This document shows, in pieces, positions 62,812 to 64,000 of a stretch of 64,000 nucleotides of DNA. How positions within the stretch are numbered: position 1 is the first letter of the stretch; every line of letters starts with the position of its first letter. This DNA comes from Edaphobacter sp. 12200R-103. Lineage in GTDB: Bacteria > Acidobacteriota > Terriglobia > Terriglobales > Acidobacteriaceae. The position numbers and the translations under genes are program-made. The stretch covers positions 1,798,001 through 1,862,000 of the forward strand of contig NZ_CP048114.1 of NCBI RefSeq assembly GCF_010093025.1, read 5' to 3'. The notes beneath the pieces were generated by a model. The model was not told where the DNA came from, searched no databases, and saw nothing but the letters and a program-made list of their open reading frames with translations.

Positions 62812-64000
62812 TCAGCTTGCGATCGTGAAGGTATCTTCCGTCCGCGTGACGGCACGATACATCGTGTCGCGCTCAAACGGCTCACGCCCCGCCTCTGTGA
62901 TCAGGCGAACCAGGTCCTTCCGTCGCAGTCCCTGCGGCGTCGTCGCACCGGCGTCGTGATAGATCTTTTCTTCGATCACGGTGCCATCGATGTCGTCCGC
63001 GCCGAATCGCAATGAGATCTGCGCCATCTTTGGCGAGACCATCTGCCAGTAGCTCTTGATATGCGAGAAGTTATCCAACATCAGCCGCCCCACGGCGATC
63101 TGCCTGACGTCGAGCATCCCCGTTGTCCGAGGGATATGGGCCAGCGCGGTATTGTCCGGATGAAAGGCCAGCGGGATGAATGTCTGAAATCCGCCCGTAT
63201 CGTCCTGGACCTCGCGCAGGCGAATCAAGTGGTCCACGCGGTCTTCATCGTTTTCAACATGTCCGTAGAGCATCGTCGCATTCGACCGCAGCCCCAGCTT
63301 GTGAGCCAGGCGGGCTGTCTCCAGCCACTCGGAACCATCGATCTTGTGATCGCAGATGATATGCCGGATCCGATCGGCGAAGATCTCCGCTCCGCCACCA
63401 GGCATGGAGTCAACGCCAGCTGCCTTCATCTGCTTCAGCGTCTCTTCGATAGTCATCTTGCCGCGTTTTGCCAGAAATGCAACTTCGACCATCGTAAAGG
63501 CTTTGATGTGGACCTTAGGGAACCGCTCTTTCAGCCCCCGCACCAGATCCATGAAGTATTCAAACGGAAGATCAGGATGCAGTCCGCCAACAATATGGAA
63601 CTCGGTAACAGCCTCCGTATAGCCGGCGCCAGCCGTCTCCCACGCCTCCTCGAGCGCCATCGTATACGTGCCTGCCTCGCCTTTCTTTCTTCCAAAGGCG
63701 CACAGTCTGCATGATGCGACACACACGTTCGTCGGATTGATATGGCGGTTTACGTTGAAGTACGCAATATTGCCGTGCAGCTTTTCGCGCACCCAGTTGG
63801 CCAGCCAGCCCACCGCCAGAATGTCCCCGCTGCGATAGAGCTTGACGCCGTCCTCGAAGCTCAGGCGCTCGCCCGCCAGAACCTTCTCAGCAATCGGCTC
63901 CAGCGCGCGATCGTCTGTCTGGAAAGAGTGCCGAGGACGGCCAGCCAGTCCATCATCGAAGCCCGCCTTTGAACTGCGCGAAAAGGTGGTGGAGGGATCA
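62812..64000 (-). CDS. mqnE: Aminodeoxyfutalosine synthase, 5' end beyond the window
   Basis: This is a radical SAM enzyme of the futalosine route to menaquinone, which adds the chorismate-derived enolpyruvyl benzoate to SAM. The frame is open to base 64000, giving 395 visible residues without a start codon. The cluster motif is NPTNVCVASCRLCAFGRKKG (Cys-x3-Cys-x2-Cys), and it is followed by TEFHIVGGLHPDLPFEYFMD, SMPGGGAEIFADRIRHIICD and SNATMLYGHVEN. These match MqnE rather than the related MqnC, whose cluster region differs. An in-frame GTG at 63813 is too far inside the domain: upstream codons (FEDGVKLYRSGDILAVGWLA) are typical of the family. The gene implies menaquinone-based respiration. 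Confidence 0.92.
   Translation of the reverse strand, partial: DPSTTFSRSSKAGFDDGLAGRPRHSFQTDDRALEPIAEKVLAGERLSFEDGVKLYRSGDILAVGWLANWVREKLHGNIAYFNVNRHINPTNVCVASCRLCAFGRKKGEAGTYTMALEEAWETAGAGYTEAVTEFHIVGGLHPDLPFEYFMDLVRGLKERFPKVHIKAFTMVEVAFLAKRGKMTIEETLKQMKAAGVDSMPGGGAEIFADRIRHIICDHKIDGSEWLETARLAHKLGLRSNATMLYGHVENDEDRVDHLIRLREVQDDTGGFQTFIPLAFHPDNTALAHIPRTTGMLDVRQIAVGRLMLDNFSHIKSYWQMVSPKMAQISLRFGADDIDGTVIEEKIYHDAGATTPQGLRRKDLVRLITEAGREPFERDTMYRAVTRTEDTFTIAS

Overview
The window looks like a chromosomal segment of a soil acidobacterium of the Terriglobales type (Terriglobus/Granulicella/Edaphobacter relatives). This is inferred from three things: large Oar-like TonB-dependent receptors (about 1,150-1,170 aa, N-terminal carboxypeptidase-regulatory domain, no SusD partner), a menaquinone gene of the futalosine pathway (mqnE), and intergenic inverted repeats carrying the ATCCTGA core that I associate with these genomes. 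No phage, insertion sequence, CRISPR array or rRNA operon is visible.

Layout. 1-10 kb is mostly housekeeping: a cut-off secreted protein, smc, a small membrane protein, purC overlapping cvpA, a Fis-type DNA-binding protein and an orphan secretin. A compact tRNA-Gly/tRNA-Cys unit follows at 10.1-10.4 kb. 10.5-18.2 kb looks eroded: an intact GH38 alpha-mannosidase, an alpha/beta hydrolase split by an in-frame amber codon, and two back-to-back open frames that both seem to lack their 5' halves at one junction near 17.2 kb.

18.7-34.4 kb is a carbohydrate locus: a LacI regulator divergent from a TonB-dependent receptor, then a second GH38 and a GH92 mannosidase, followed on the other strand by a Gfo/Idh/MocA oxidoreductase, a TIM-barrel sugar isomerase/epimerase, a PQQ-type quinoprotein and a diheme cytochrome c. 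The gene set suggests uptake and trimming of alpha-mannosides with an additional sugar-oxidising branch. 34.6-38 kb is a BlaI-type repressor, an M56 (BlaR1-like) membrane metallopeptidase and an HtrA protease. A near-identical 18-bp palindrome lies before blaI and inside the first codons of htrA, so the three probably form one envelope-stress or cell-wall sensing circuit.

38.3-45.1 kb is a TetR-controlled tripartite RND efflux system. 45.3-51 kb is a tightly packed five-gene catabolic operon (DUF1537 kinase, PdxA2-like dehydrogenase, sodium:solute symporter, HpcH/HpaI aldolase, iron-type alcohol dehydrogenase) that fits D-threonate-like four-carbon acid use with two extra enzymes. 51.4-57 kb holds a Spy-like periplasmic protein, a DUF4380 protein and another Oar-like receptor. 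57.7-64 kb holds murA, an unlisted 30-residue membrane peptide gene, a LacI/MFS pair, a GNAT acetyltransferase and mqnE, which runs off the window.

All functions are assigned by reading motifs, with no database search. Start codons were chosen from visible ribosome binding sites where these decide between alternatives.
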